Assembly (NCBI GenBank): GCA_947478685.1
Contig: CANJWO010000012.1
Coordinates: forward strand, 1 to 42,046
Reading direction: 5' to 3'
DNA from: Chlamydiota bacterium
GTDB taxonomy: Bacteria; Chlamydiota; Chlamydiia; Chlamydiales; 2-12-FULL-49-11
DNA length: 42,046 bases
Part shown: in pieces, positions 18,003 through 25,023 of the stretch
How the letters are laid out: every line of letters starts with the position of its first letter
How positions within the stretch are numbered: position 1 is the first letter of the stretch
Program-made: the position numbers and the translations under genes
Notes under the pieces: model-generated
Database searches by the model: none
What the model was told of the DNA's origin: nothing
Seen by the model: the letters and a program-made list of their open reading frames with translations, nothing else

Positions 18003-18727
18003 ATTCGATCCTTGATAATAATTACGTTTCCAACACTCTTTTCTTCTAGCTCATTTGCGTGGACAATGAGGCCTTTAAAATAGAGAGAGGATGAACTTCC
18101 ACCGCACAAATTGATTGCATCCCTGCAACCTTGAGATAGCATAAATTCAGCTAATTCTACAATGGTCATCCCACTTCCTTTGACTAGAACAAAGATAAGA
18201 TGCCCATCTTCCTTAATTCCCATGGCAGTTCTTGGAAAACGATTTTGTAAGAAATCTAATCGGACCGATTCTTCATTAAAATCTGGGATAGAGCCATCGA
18301 TGATGAGAACAGGAGTTGTCCCTAAAATATAGTTCATTGATTCCCAGGTAGCTTGATTTTCTGGATGAAAAACAGGGATAAGAGCCCCCGTTTCAGGATC
18401 AGTATCAAGTCTATCGATTAGAAAGGGAGACCATCCTAGAGCGCCACGTGAGCGGTCTGTTCCAGAAAGTGCAACATGATCCATTCGAAAAATTCCTGAA
18501 GGCGCTCCATCTGCCTTATAAAAGCCGCCATTGAGAGCAGCAAGTGCTTCATAACGTTCTGCAACAACACTCGTTTTTTCTCGAGCATCACAATTTACAA
18601 GAGTGAGTTCTGCCTCTTCCAGATTGACTTCTAAAATATGGACAGGAGAAGTCTCATTATAGATATATTCATAAGTGGCAGGATCAGCAAAAATTAAAAT
18701 GGGAAGTAGAGCGAGTAATAATTTCAT
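17999..18727 (-). CDS. Secreted phosphodiester glycosidase-domain protein (NAGPA/DUF2233 type)
   Basis: The 242-residue protein has a signal peptide (MKLLLALLPILIFA) and then a domain resembling the phosphodiester glycosidase family. Landmarks are ALNGGFYKADGAPSGIF, RGALGWSP, RTAMGIKEDGHLIFVLV and the C-terminal NLCGGSSSSLYFKG, the usual GG-S-S/T active-site strand. Relatives remove GlcNAc from phosphodiester-linked sugars (mammalian uncovering enzyme) or act on bacterial exopolysaccharide and wall polymers. It should be exported. It lies between argS (9-base gap) and pgk (4-base overlap) and is almost certainly in their operon. A role in envelope glycan turnover is inference. Confidence 0.75.
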   Translation of the reverse strand: MKLLLALLPILIFADPATYEYIYNETSPVHILEVNLEEAELTLVNCDAREKTSVVAERYEALAALNGGFYKADGAPSGIFRMDHVALSGTDRSRGALGWSPFLIDRLDTDPETGALIPVFHPENQATWESMNYILGTTPVLIIDGSIPDFNEESVRLDFLQNRFPRTAMGIKEDGHLIFVLVKGSGMTIVELAEFMLSQGCRDAINLCGGSSSSLYFKGLIVHANELEEKSVGNVIIIKDRM

Positions 18728-18736
18728 GGTAGTTCC

Positions 18737-20452
18737 TTACATTTTGGATAATGTTTTAATTCCTAGAATAGATAAGCCCTCTTCAATTATGTCTGCAGTC
18801 TGATCACAAAGAAGTAAGCGGCTTAGCTCTTCTTCAGACCCTTCGACTCGGCAATCACGGAAGAAAGAGTGAAATTTTTCTGCTAGCTGATAGAGGTAGT
18901 CTGTGAGTCTATTTGGAAGGAGTTCATCTTCCATGCTTTTAAGAGATTCTCCAAAGCGTCTGATTTGGAGGGCAAGTGCAAACTCAGTTGGATGGGAGAG
19001 GGTGATTTTTTTGAGTGAGGGGCGTTCTGTAAGCTTCCGTTTAATGCTTTGGATGCGGACAAAGGCGTAGAGGATAAAAGCTACAGTGTTCCCTTCAAAT
19101 TTTAGCATCCGTTCAAAGCTGAAGGTGTAGTCTTTAATCCTGTTGCAAGAGAGGTCTGCATATTTTACTGCACCGATTCCTAAGATTTTTGCAGATTCTT
19201 CTAAATTCTCGACATCGCGATCACATAAGAGTTTTTTTGCTGCTAGAATCGATTCATCGAGTAATTCGGAGAGTCGTACTGTTTCACCTTCTCGTGTCTT
19301 AAATTTTGTCCCTTCGGGAGAGAGGACAAGACCAAAGGGGACGTGATCAAATTGAGTTTTTGCAGGATCGATAAGACCTGCTTTTAAAGCTGCCGCATAG
19401 ACCATTTTAAAATGCATCGATTGACCAATATCGGTTACAATAATAATCCGATCAGCTTTATCGTGGGTGACTCTGAATTTAAAGCCTGCAAGGTCGGTCG
19501 TTGCATAATTGTATCCGCCATCACTTTTTTGAATAATTAGGGGGAGGGGATCTCCCTCCTTATTAGTAAAGCCTTCGAGAAAGACGCATTTTGCACCATT
19601 GTCAATCTTTACGAGACCCGTCTTTTCAAAAGTATCAACCACCTCTTTCAAATAGGGGTTGTAAAATGATTCACCACGCTCGTTTAGATGGACATCGAGA
19701 AGATTATAAATTTCTTGAAACGCCCTCCTTGAAATATCGCAAATATGGGTCCAGGCGCTAATTGAATCTAAGTTGCCACCTTGCAATTTCACCACTTCTT
19801 CTTGAGCGCTCTTTTTAAAAATAGGGGACTCGTCGAACTTTTGCTTAGAATCTTTGTACCACTGCATCAAATCTTCTATATGTGTATCACTCTTGTTATT
19901 TAAAACTTCGGGCTGATACATCTTTAAATAAGTAATGAGCATTCCAAATTGTGTTCCCCAATCGCCAACATGATTAAGGCGAAGGACATCGTGACCTAAA
20001 AATTCAAACAACCTGGCTAAACTATCGCCAATGATTGTAGAGCGTAAATGGCCTACATGCATCGCTTTTGCAATATTTGGTGAAGAAAACTCACATATTA
20101 TTTTTTCTTTTCTAGTAGGGAGGGGAACTCCCAGCCGTTTATCATCAAGAATTTTTTCTAAATCTTTTTCTAAGAAAGTATGACAGATCTGAATATTGAT
20201 GAATCCGGGACCTGCGATCTCCATTTTCTCAATCAGTTTATTAGGATCATCTATGTGATCCATCATCATTTTTGCAACATCTCTCGGGTTTTTTCCAAGA
20301 TTTTTCGCAAATTTTAGAGCGCTATTGCACTGGTAATCACCAAAAGATTCTTTTGTACTCTGAGTGATCTCAACGGGGTCCTCAAGGCCAAAGGCATCTT
20401 TTGTTGCTTTTAGAAAAAGTATTTCTAGCTGTGTGGAAAGATTTTGCATCAT
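18737..20452 (-). CDS. argS: Arginyl-tRNA synthetase
   Basis: This class I synthetase charges tRNA-Arg. The 571 residues are normal. The N-terminal additional domain with the GDYQCNSALKFAK motif is present, then the HIGH-type SPNIAKAMHVGHLRSTIIGDSLAR, GDWGTQFGML, YATTDLAG, and a KMSKS-region variant GTKFKTREGE. The C-terminal helical anticodon-binding domain includes YAFVRIQSIKRK. Many ArgS enzymes lack a canonical KMSKS, so this variant is normal. There is no clear ribosome binding site before the ATGATG start. A promoter candidate lies at 20480-20508. Confidence 0.96.
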   Translation of the reverse strand: MMQNLSTQLEILFLKATKDAFGLEDPVEITQSTKESFGDYQCNSALKFAKNLGKNPRDVAKMMMDHIDDPNKLIEKMEIAGPGFINIQICHTFLEKDLEKILDDKRLGVPLPTRKEKIICEFSSPNIAKAMHVGHLRSTIIGDSLARLFEFLGHDVLRLNHVGDWGTQFGMLITYLKMYQPEVLNNKSDTHIEDLMQWYKDSKQKFDESPIFKKSAQEEVVKLQGGNLDSISAWTHICDISRRAFQEIYNLLDVHLNERGESFYNPYLKEVVDTFEKTGLVKIDNGAKCVFLEGFTNKEGDPLPLIIQKSDGGYNYATTDLAGFKFRVTHDKADRIIIVTDIGQSMHFKMVYAAALKAGLIDPAKTQFDHVPFGLVLSPEGTKFKTREGETVRLSELLDESILAAKKLLCDRDVENLEESAKILGIGAVKYADLSCNRIKDYTFSFERMLKFEGNTVAFILYAFVRIQSIKRKLTERPSLKKITLSHPTEFALALQIRRFGESLKSMEDELLPNRLTDYLYQLAEKFHSFFRDCRVEGSEEELSRLLLCDQTADIIEEGLSILGIKTLSKM

Positions 20453-20479
20453 AATGTAAAAACAATTTTAGAAAAAATA

Positions 20480-20508
20480 AGTATACTCAATAGTTTCAAT
20501 TTAAGCAA
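20480..20508 (-). promoter_or_regulatory. Candidate promoter of argS
   Basis: On the minus strand TTGCTT (plus 20503-20508), a 17-base spacer and TATACT (plus 20480-20485) resemble a primary-sigma promoter, with a strong -10 and weak -35. It lies about 30 bases upstream of the argS start. Confidence 0.4.
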
Positions 20509-20540
20509 TAACAGCAAGTTTATTACTTTTAAAAAAAAAT

Positions 20541-20636
20541 ATTTCACCACAGAGAGCACAGAGGACACGGAGGCGCTACGCGCAAAAAATTTGTTGTTTT
20601 TTCTCTGTGTCCTCTGTGCTCTCTGTGGTAAAAAAA
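20541..20636. repeat. Palindromic repeat of the CACAGAG type
   Basis: Two 27-base arms (20548-20574 and 20603-20629) are inverted copies with one mismatch. The arms consist of CACAGAGAGCACAGAGGACAC-like sequence and enclose about 28 bases that include a small GCGC-TAC-GCGC hairpin. Similar CACAGAG palindromes are scattered in many bacterial genomes and look like non-autonomous mobile repeats. It lies between the divergent argS and DUF2709 genes and outside the two promoter candidates. A related sequence forms the outer arms of the larger element at 33148-33522. Confidence 0.75.
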
Positions 20637-20661
20637 GTTTTTCTTCCTGTTAAAAATTGTT

Positions 20662-20689
20662 TTGATAAGTGGTTTAGAATCTTTATTAT
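20662..20689 (+). promoter_or_regulatory. Candidate promoter of the DUF2709-tsaE-dnaQ cluster
   Basis: TTGATA (20662-20667), a 16-base spacer and TATTAT (20684-20689) each match five of six consensus positions. It lies 54 bases before the ATG at 20744. Confidence 0.5.
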
Positions 20690-20743
20690 TGTCATTAATA
20701 ATGGGGATGCTGTAATCTGTCTACCCAAGAGGAGCGTTGAGAA

Positions 20744-21502
20744 ATGACAAAGTTGGCTGTTTCAGATGGTGTAATCTCCGAGATGGAGGGGTTCTTAAAG
20801 AAGAACCGTAAAGCGGATTTAATTTCGACATATCTGTTTTTTCTAGAGAAAAAACATCGTCTTGATCCTGTAGTGTTCATGCGCGAAAAAAAGATTTATC
20901 AAAGTAAAGATGATCTAATTCGCATTTTGGAGAGTCAAGGGAAGCTTTGGCGTGAAACTGAGATCAAAATCCAAATGGGCAAGCCGAGTGTCAACGAAGC
21001 GACCAAAAAAATTTATATCTGTCCGTTCACAGGTAAAGTTTTTGGGGACAACACCCATCCTAACCCTCAAGACTCTATTTATGAGTGGGTTATGAAGTGT
21101 CCTGAAAACACTGAGAGAAAAGATGGGATGCGTGTAAAGAAATTTTACATTTCTGAAGATCTCGAAGTAATAAGAAGTTACATTAAAGAGCAAAAAGAGC
21201 CCATCAAGAAAATAGTTTATACATCGGTCATTACAGGTAAACTTTTTCATAGCAGAAATGGTGTAATTGAAGATTTTATTGTGAATCAAATCCGCCCTAT
21301 TCCTATGAAGGATGTGCCTACACAGAACAGGTTCGAAATTCAAGAGAATTTCTTAGCGTTCATTCAGATGCATCTTGAAGAGAGTAAAATTGCAGCTTTT
21401 GTTGAAGCTCTTTCTCAATATGAGCCTTTTGCAAAACATGTGCAAAGATGGATGGAAGAGAGCTCAGATGAAGAGACGTCCGAAGAGGAAGCGGCCGAAT
21501 AA
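20744..21502 (+). CDS. DUF2709-like chlamydial conserved protein
   Basis: This 252-residue soluble protein has no signal peptide or membrane span. It resembles the chlamydia-restricted DUF2709 family, which in Chlamydia sits next to the tsaE and dnaQ homologs as it does here; that identification is from memory of family and gene order. Two similar segments, KKIYICPFTGKVFGDNTHPNP and KIVYTSVITGKLFHSRNG, may be a duplicated small unit. The first has one Cys and a nearby CPENTERKD, loosely like a degenerate zinc ribbon. The C-terminus is acidic (ESSDEETSEEEAAE). The function is unknown. It begins the cluster, after a candidate promoter at 20662-20689, and its stop touches the tsaE start. Confidence 0.85.
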   Translation: MTKLAVSDGVISEMEGFLKKNRKADLISTYLFFLEKKHRLDPVVFMREKKIYQSKDDLIRILESQGKLWRETEIKIQMGKPSVNEATKKIYICPFTGKVFGDNTHPNPQDSIYEWVMKCPENTERKDGMRVKKFYISEDLEVIRSYIKEQKEPIKKIVYTSVITGKLFHSRNGVIEDFIVNQIRPIPMKDVPTQNRFEIQENFLAFIQMHLEESKIAAFVEALSQYEPFAKHVQRWMEESSDEETSEEEAAE

Positions 21503-21918
21503 TTAACTCTGTAATACTATCATCAGAAGAGAAGACAAAAGAGGTAGCAAAAGAGTTTGCAGCAACCTTATCTCCTGGTGATGTGGTCTGTTTAATTGGT
21601 GACTTAGGTGCTGGAAAAACGACATTTGTTAAAGGATTAGCTAGTTACTTTGGTATTTCTGAAGAGATTGTTTTAAGTCCTACATTCAACTACTTAAATC
21701 AGTATGAAAATATAGCCCATTTTGATCTCTACCGATTGCAAGGTGAAGAGCAGTTTCTCTCTATGGGTTTTGATGAATATTTTGCCCCCCCCTTTATAGC
21801 TTGTGTCGAGTGGCCAAATATTTTAGAAAAAGCGCTTCCTTGTTCAAGCTACTGGATCACACTAAAACATCATCCAGAAGGAAGAGAAATTGCAATTGAA
21901 AAAAGGACTAAAATATAG
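21502..21918 (+). CDS. tsaE: tRNA threonylcarbamoyladenosine biosynthesis ATPase TsaE
   Basis: TsaE is a P-loop ATPase needed with TsaB and TsaD to make t6A37 in ANN-decoding tRNAs. Visible features are the P-loop GDLGAGKTT, SPTFNYLNQY, HFDLYRL and CVEWPN. The first standard start codon in frame (GTG 21583) would leave only five residues before the P-loop strand. The frame is open upstream and encodes a normal TsaE N-terminus (SVILSSEEKTKEVAKEFAATLSPGD). No ATG, GTG or TTG lies in that stretch, so initiation probably uses ATT 21502 (or ATA 21499), overlapping the previous stop, with GAGGAAG about 11 bases upstream. This gives 138 residues, a normal size. The stop overlaps the dnaQ start by one base. 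Confidence 0.9.
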   Translation: MNSVILSSEEKTKEVAKEFAATLSPGDVVCLIGDLGAGKTTFVKGLASYFGISEEIVLSPTFNYLNQYENIAHFDLYRLQGEEQFLSMGFDEYFAPPFIACVEWPNILEKALPCSSYWITLKHHPEGREIAIEKRTKI

Positions 21919-22667
21919 TGGCGAAATTACAAAAAGAGACATTTATCTGTTTAGACTGTGAAGCAACCGGTCTAAATATTGAAGCAGAAGAGATTGTCGA
22001 AATCGCTGTCGTAAAATTTAATTTTGATGAAATATTAGATCAATATGAAACTTTAGTAGATCCTTGTAGAATAATCCCCCTGGAGTCTGTGGCAGTTCAT
22101 CATATTACAGATGAAATGGTAAAAGGTAAGCCAAAGATTGAGCATGTTCTCCCAAAAATATTTGAGATGATAGGTGATTATCCTATTATGGGACACAACA
22201 TCGCATTTGATCTAACACTTATTGCATCGTCTGCAAAAAAACGGAATATCGCTTGTCCGATCAATATGCAAAACTCGATCGATACAGTTCGTTTAGCAAG
22301 ACTTTACGGAGAGAGTGCCTCAAATAAACTTGAAGATTTAAGAAAGCACTTCAACATTCCTGATGAGGGCGCTCACCGTGCCATGAACGACGTTGTTGTA
22401 AATATTAAAGTCTTTAAGTATCTTTCAAAAGATTTTAAATCGAAAGATGATATCATGAAACGTCTTAGAGAGCCCATTTTGATGAAAATGATGCCCCTTG
22501 GAAAGCATAAAGGGAAGCCATTTAAAGAGCTTCCTATTGATTATCTCCATTGGGCAATTCACCAAGACTTTGACAAAGATCTCCTTTTCAGCCTTCAAGA
22601 CGAAAAGCGGAAGCGTCATAAGAAAAAACCGTTCTTAGATAGCTGTAATCCTTTTGCTGACCTCTAG
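21918..22667 (+). CDS. dnaQ: DnaQ-like 3'-5' exonuclease
   Basis: This DEDDh exonuclease of the DNA polymerase III epsilon type has 249 residues. The metal ligands are visible: D13 and E15 (LDCEATGL), D98 (GHNIAFD), and H153 with D158 (AHRAMND). After the exonuclease fold, about 50 residues (MPLGKHKGKPFKELPIDYLHW) resemble the DUF3820 module often attached to such nucleases. It could be the replicative proofreading subunit or a repair/RNA nuclease; the added module argues slightly for the latter. The start is GTG 21918 sharing a base with the tsaE stop. The 3' end overlaps the convergent small gene by 4 bases (CTAG, a stop on both strands). Confidence 0.9.
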   Translation: MAKLQKETFICLDCEATGLNIEAEEIVEIAVVKFNFDEILDQYETLVDPCRIIPLESVAVHHITDEMVKGKPKIEHVLPKIFEMIGDYPIMGHNIAFDLTLIASSAKKRNIACPINMQNSIDTVRLARLYGESASNKLEDLRKHFNIPDEGAHRAMNDVVVNIKVFKYLSKDFKSKDDIMKRLREPILMKMMPLGKHKGKPFKELPIDYLHWAIHQDFDKDLLFSLQDEKRKRHKKKPFLDSCNPFADL

Positions 22668-22876
22668 TCTTCAAGGGCAAACGGTGGTGTAGGAATATAA
22701 AAAGTTAGAGCTCTTTTTCTTGGATTGCCATGTGTGGCACGGGTTACTTTGTCGATCAAATCATCAAGAGAGTCCCTTCCGCCTATTTTTGCTATTCTAC
22801 TTACTTGCTCTTTTATCCTTGGATTGATTGGTTGGTATAAAATAGAGGCATGTTGATATCTGCCTAGGTTTTCCAT
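22664..22876 (-). CDS. Small conserved-looking protein downstream of epmB
   Basis: I do not recognise this 70-residue protein. It is basic and soluble, with a helical middle (INPRIKEQVSRIAKIGG and DSLDDLIDKVTRATHG) and a C-terminal FYIPTPPFALED. A good ribosome binding site (AAGGA about 7 bases before ATG 22876) and its position 11 bases after epmB support a real gene. Its stop shares the CTAG with the convergent dnaQ stop. No membrane span or cysteine is present. The charge pattern could suit nucleic-acid binding, but that is a guess. Confidence 0.68.
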   Translation of the reverse strand: MENLGRYQHASILYQPINPRIKEQVSRIAKIGGRDSLDDLIDKVTRATHGNPRKRALTFYIPTPPFALED

Positions 22877-22887
22877 ATATAGTCCTT

Positions 22888-23856
22888 TTATAATAGCGTT
22901 TTGTAGGGAGCATGGGGGATTTCCTGGACAAATCTTGGGACAGCATAGCCAGGCAGAAATTTGCGAAGTTCATCGATGAGAAAGCTCCCCTGTTCTTTTG
23001 ATAGGTAAAAGTGTGAAGTCCCAATGACAGGATCAAGTCTATGAAGATAGTAAGGGAGTATGCCATTAGATGAGAGTCCGAGAAATAAATCTTTTAGCGT
23101 TTGTAAATCATCATTGATTCCCTTCAATAGGACAGTTTGCAGCAAAATGGGGATACCTAGAGATTGAACCTGTTTCAATGAGGAGAGAATGTCTGCATCA
23201 AACTCGTCAAAATGGTTGGCATGGATGATAAATACAATCTGCTTAAGCGAATTTTTTAAAATTTCAAGAAAGCGAAGAGAGATTCTTTCAGGAATGCCGA
23301 TTGGGAACCTCGTGTGAAACCTAATGATCTGAAGATGAGGGATAGCGCTAAGCGATTCGAGTAGGTTCTCAAGCATCATGTCAGAAAGGCTAAGTGGATC
23401 GCCACCGCTTAATATTACCTCGTGAATAGAGGGGTCATTTTTAATATATTCAATCTCTTTAGCAAAAAAACCTCCCCCTTCCGGATAAGAAAAGTTTTGC
23501 CTAAAGCAATACCTGCAGTGCATTGCACATGCGCCAGTAGTGATTAAAAGAAGCCTTCCATCATATTTATGGAGGATCTTCCCCTCTTTCTTAAATGAAG
23601 AGTCACATGTCGGATCTGCTACAAATCCCTGGCCCCCAATAAGTTCATCTTTTAGCGGCAAGAACTGCCTAGCAAGCGGCCCATTCAAATTATTTTTGTC
23701 TATTTTAATTGCGATTCTTTTAGGAAGTAGAAATGGAAACGACGGCCTCTCTAAAAGCCTTCCCCGATTCTCCTCATCAAGCTCCAAAAAATCGGCCGCA
23801 TCACTAATTTTTGAAAAGCTCTCCCTCTGTACCCTGCGCCACAACTCTAATTCCAT
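22888..23856 (-). CDS. epmB: EF-P lysine 2,3-aminomutase-like radical SAM protein
   Basis: EpmB isomerises lysine to beta-lysine, which EpmA then attaches to elongation factor P. The 322-residue protein has the radical-SAM cluster motif CAMHCRYC (CxxxCxxC, about residues 110-117), the SGGDPLSLSD glycine-rich motif and an NxxHFDEFD segment. Near the end, PYKTLL carries a lysine in the position that binds pyridoxal phosphate in this family. The length equals bacterial EpmB rather than the longer clostridial lysine 2,3-aminomutase. ATG 23856 is a likely start; TTG 23862 is two codons upstream. No efp or epmA gene lies in the window. Confidence 0.88.
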   Translation of the reverse strand: MELELWRRVQRESFSKISDAADFLELDEENRGRLLERPSFPFLLPKRIAIKIDKNNLNGPLARQFLPLKDELIGGQGFVADPTCDSSFKKEGKILHKYDGRLLLITTGACAMHCRYCFRQNFSYPEGGGFFAKEIEYIKNDPSIHEVILSGGDPLSLSDMMLENLLESLSAIPHLQIIRFHTRFPIGIPERISLRFLEILKNSLKQIVFIIHANHFDEFDADILSSLKQVQSLGIPILLQTVLLKGINDDLQTLKDLFLGLSSNGILPYYLHRLDPVIGTSHFYLSKEQGSFLIDELRKFLPGYAVPRFVQEIPHAPYKTLL

Positions 23857-23891
23857 GGCCAAAGATTATATACTAGTCAAGCCTTCAAAGA

Positions 23892-24227
23892 CTATTGATT
23901 TTCTTCCTCAGGAGCCAACTTTTCAGCTATATCGCCTGCGCCTAGAGAAAGAAATTGTAGGGCAATGCCTGAATAAAATGTAATCTCGAAGGCTAAAAGG
24001 CTACCTGCTATTACAAATGCAAAAGAAGAGAACATTATAATCATGCCTATTAAAGTGATGGTCTGTGTAGTGTCGTAAATTTCCGATTTATGATCTTTAA
24101 TCCACGTAACAATTTTTTGACCCGTAGTAGTCTTTATTTCACCATTCCAATCATCTTCCGTTGAGAACGGTATATAATTATAATTTTCTCTAACATGTGT
24201 AACATCTGTTGAAGCTGAAAATGACAT
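23892..24227 (-). CDS. Small two-span membrane protein, Inc-like layout
   Basis: I do not recognise this 111-residue protein. It has a hydrophilic N-terminal half (to about residue 55) and a bilobed hydrophobic stretch (about 56-98: TITLIGMIIMFSSFAFVIAG, then LLAFEITFYSGIALQFLSLG), ending in AEKLAPEEENQ. A strong ribosome binding site (AAGGAG about 7 bases before ATG 24227) and a promoter candidate at 24253-24281 support expression as a single gene. A bilobed hydrophobic hairpin is the usual mark of chlamydial inclusion-membrane (Inc) proteins, which are type III secreted. Many ordinary membrane proteins share it, so Inc status is only a possibility. Confidence 0.72.
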   Translation of the reverse strand: MSFSASTDVTHVRENYNYIPFSTEDDWNGEIKTTTGQKIVTWIKDHKSEIYDTTQTITLIGMIIMFSSFAFVIAGSLLAFEITFYSGIALQFLSLGAGDIAEKLAPEEENQ

Positions 24228-24252
24228 GATCTCTCCTTAGTAATTTGCAATA

Positions 24253-24281
24253 ATTATAACATCTCATTGTCTAATTACCAA
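24253..24281 (-). promoter_or_regulatory. Candidate promoter of the small membrane protein
   Basis: On the minus strand TTGGTA (plus 24276-24281), a 17-base spacer and a perfect TATAAT (plus 24253-24258) lie about 25 bases before the ATG at 24227. Confidence 0.5.
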
Positions 24282-24327
24282 ATTAATAATTAGATCTATC
24301 AGTTCTGTAAGGGCCCTCATTACTTTC

Positions 24328-24356
24328 TTGTCAATTTGTACCAATTTTGGTACATT
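24328..24356 (+). promoter_or_regulatory. higBA promoter with palindromic operator
   Basis: TTGTCA (24328-24333), a 17-base spacer and TACATT (24351-24356) form a promoter-like pair. The spacer and the start of the -10 are covered by TGTACCAATTTTGGTACA (24337-24354), with 8-base inverted arms. This fits autorepression by the HTH antitoxin, as in known higBA loci. The toxin start follows at 24383. Confidence 0.6.
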
Positions 24357-24382
24357 AGGTTGCTAATAATAGTGAGATTGAC

Positions 24383-24733
24383 TTGAAGGATATCCCGCCA
24401 GCAAAGATTATAGGTGTCAGATTTTGGCAGAATGAAAGAGAGAAAGAACCTGTTCGTGAGTGGCTTAAATCGCTTTCAAAAGAGGCGCGAAGAATCATTG
24501 GCGAAGATGTAAAAACTATTCAAATTGGTTGGCCTCTGGGTATGCCTCTTGTTCGCAGTTTAGGAAAAGGTCTTTGGGAAATTCGATCTTCTTTTTCTGA
24601 TGGTATTGCACGTATTATCTTTAAAATGGTTGACGGAGAAATGATTTTATTGCATGGATTTATTAAAAAAAGCCAAAAAACACTAACGCAAGATTTGGAG
24701 ATTGCTCTAAAAAGAGCAAAAACCTTGGAGTGA
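24383..24733 (+). CDS. higB: HigB/Gp49-like toxin of a type II toxin-antitoxin pair
   Basis: The 116-residue protein matches the phage Gp49-like/HigB branch of the RelE fold. It shows FWQNEREKEPVREWLKSL, a central GWPLGMPLVRSLGKGLWEIRS (the conserved K-x-LWE-R segment), IARIIFKMVDGEMILLHGFIKKSQKT and a helical end. Relatives cleave mRNA on the ribosome. The start is probably TTG 24383. The toxin precedes its antitoxin by 7 bases, the order typical of higBA rather than relBE. It may be a genome-maintenance element acquired by transfer. A single non-TA regulator pair is less likely. Confidence 0.88.
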   Translation: MKDIPPAKIIGVRFWQNEREKEPVREWLKSLSKEARRIIGEDVKTIQIGWPLGMPLVRSLGKGLWEIRSSFSDGIARIIFKMVDGEMILLHGFIKKSQKTLTQDLEIALKRAKTLE

Positions 24734-24740
24734 AGTAGAT

Positions 24741-25022
24741 ATGAAAAACAAAAAAAATATTGGATCTTCTTTTGATACATTTCTTAAAGAGGAGGGACTT
24801 CTTGAGCAAGTAGAATCTATTGCTGCAAAACGGGTTTTTGTTTTTCAACTCGAGATGGAAATGCAAAAACAAAAAATTGATAAAGCAGAACTTGCAGATC
24901 GTATGGAAACTAGCCGTTCGGCTGTAGAACGTGCATTAGATCCTGAATTTCCATCCACATTAAAAACTTTTGTGAAAGTTGCAAGGGCGCTGGGTAAGCA
25001 TATAAAAATTAGCTTAGTATAG
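24741..25022 (+). CDS. higA: HigA/XRE-type helix-turn-helix antitoxin
   Basis: The 93-residue partner has a basic-acidic N-terminal part and a helix-turn-helix at about residues 48-80 (KAELADRMETSRSAVERALDP), ending in VARALGKHIKISLV as in XRE-family antitoxins. It should neutralise HigB and repress the promoter at 24328-24356. The start is ATG 24741, 7 bases after the toxin stop, with a weak ribosome binding site. Its stop is one base from the convergent murA stop. Confidence 0.87.
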   Translation: MKNKKNIGSSFDTFLKEEGLLEQVESIAAKRVFVFQLEMEMQKQKIDKAELADRMETSRSAVERALDPEFPSTLKTFVKVARALGKHIKISLV

Positions 25023-25023
25023 C

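Noticed and set aside
18737..20452. Defective arginyl-tRNA synthetase because KMSKS is not canonical
   Set aside because: Many ArgS proteins have a variant here (GTKFKTREGE), and all other motifs are intact.
20444..20653. Plus-strand open frame of 69 codons
   Set aside because: It is made largely of the palindromic CACAGAG repeat and low-complexity sequence between divergent genes.
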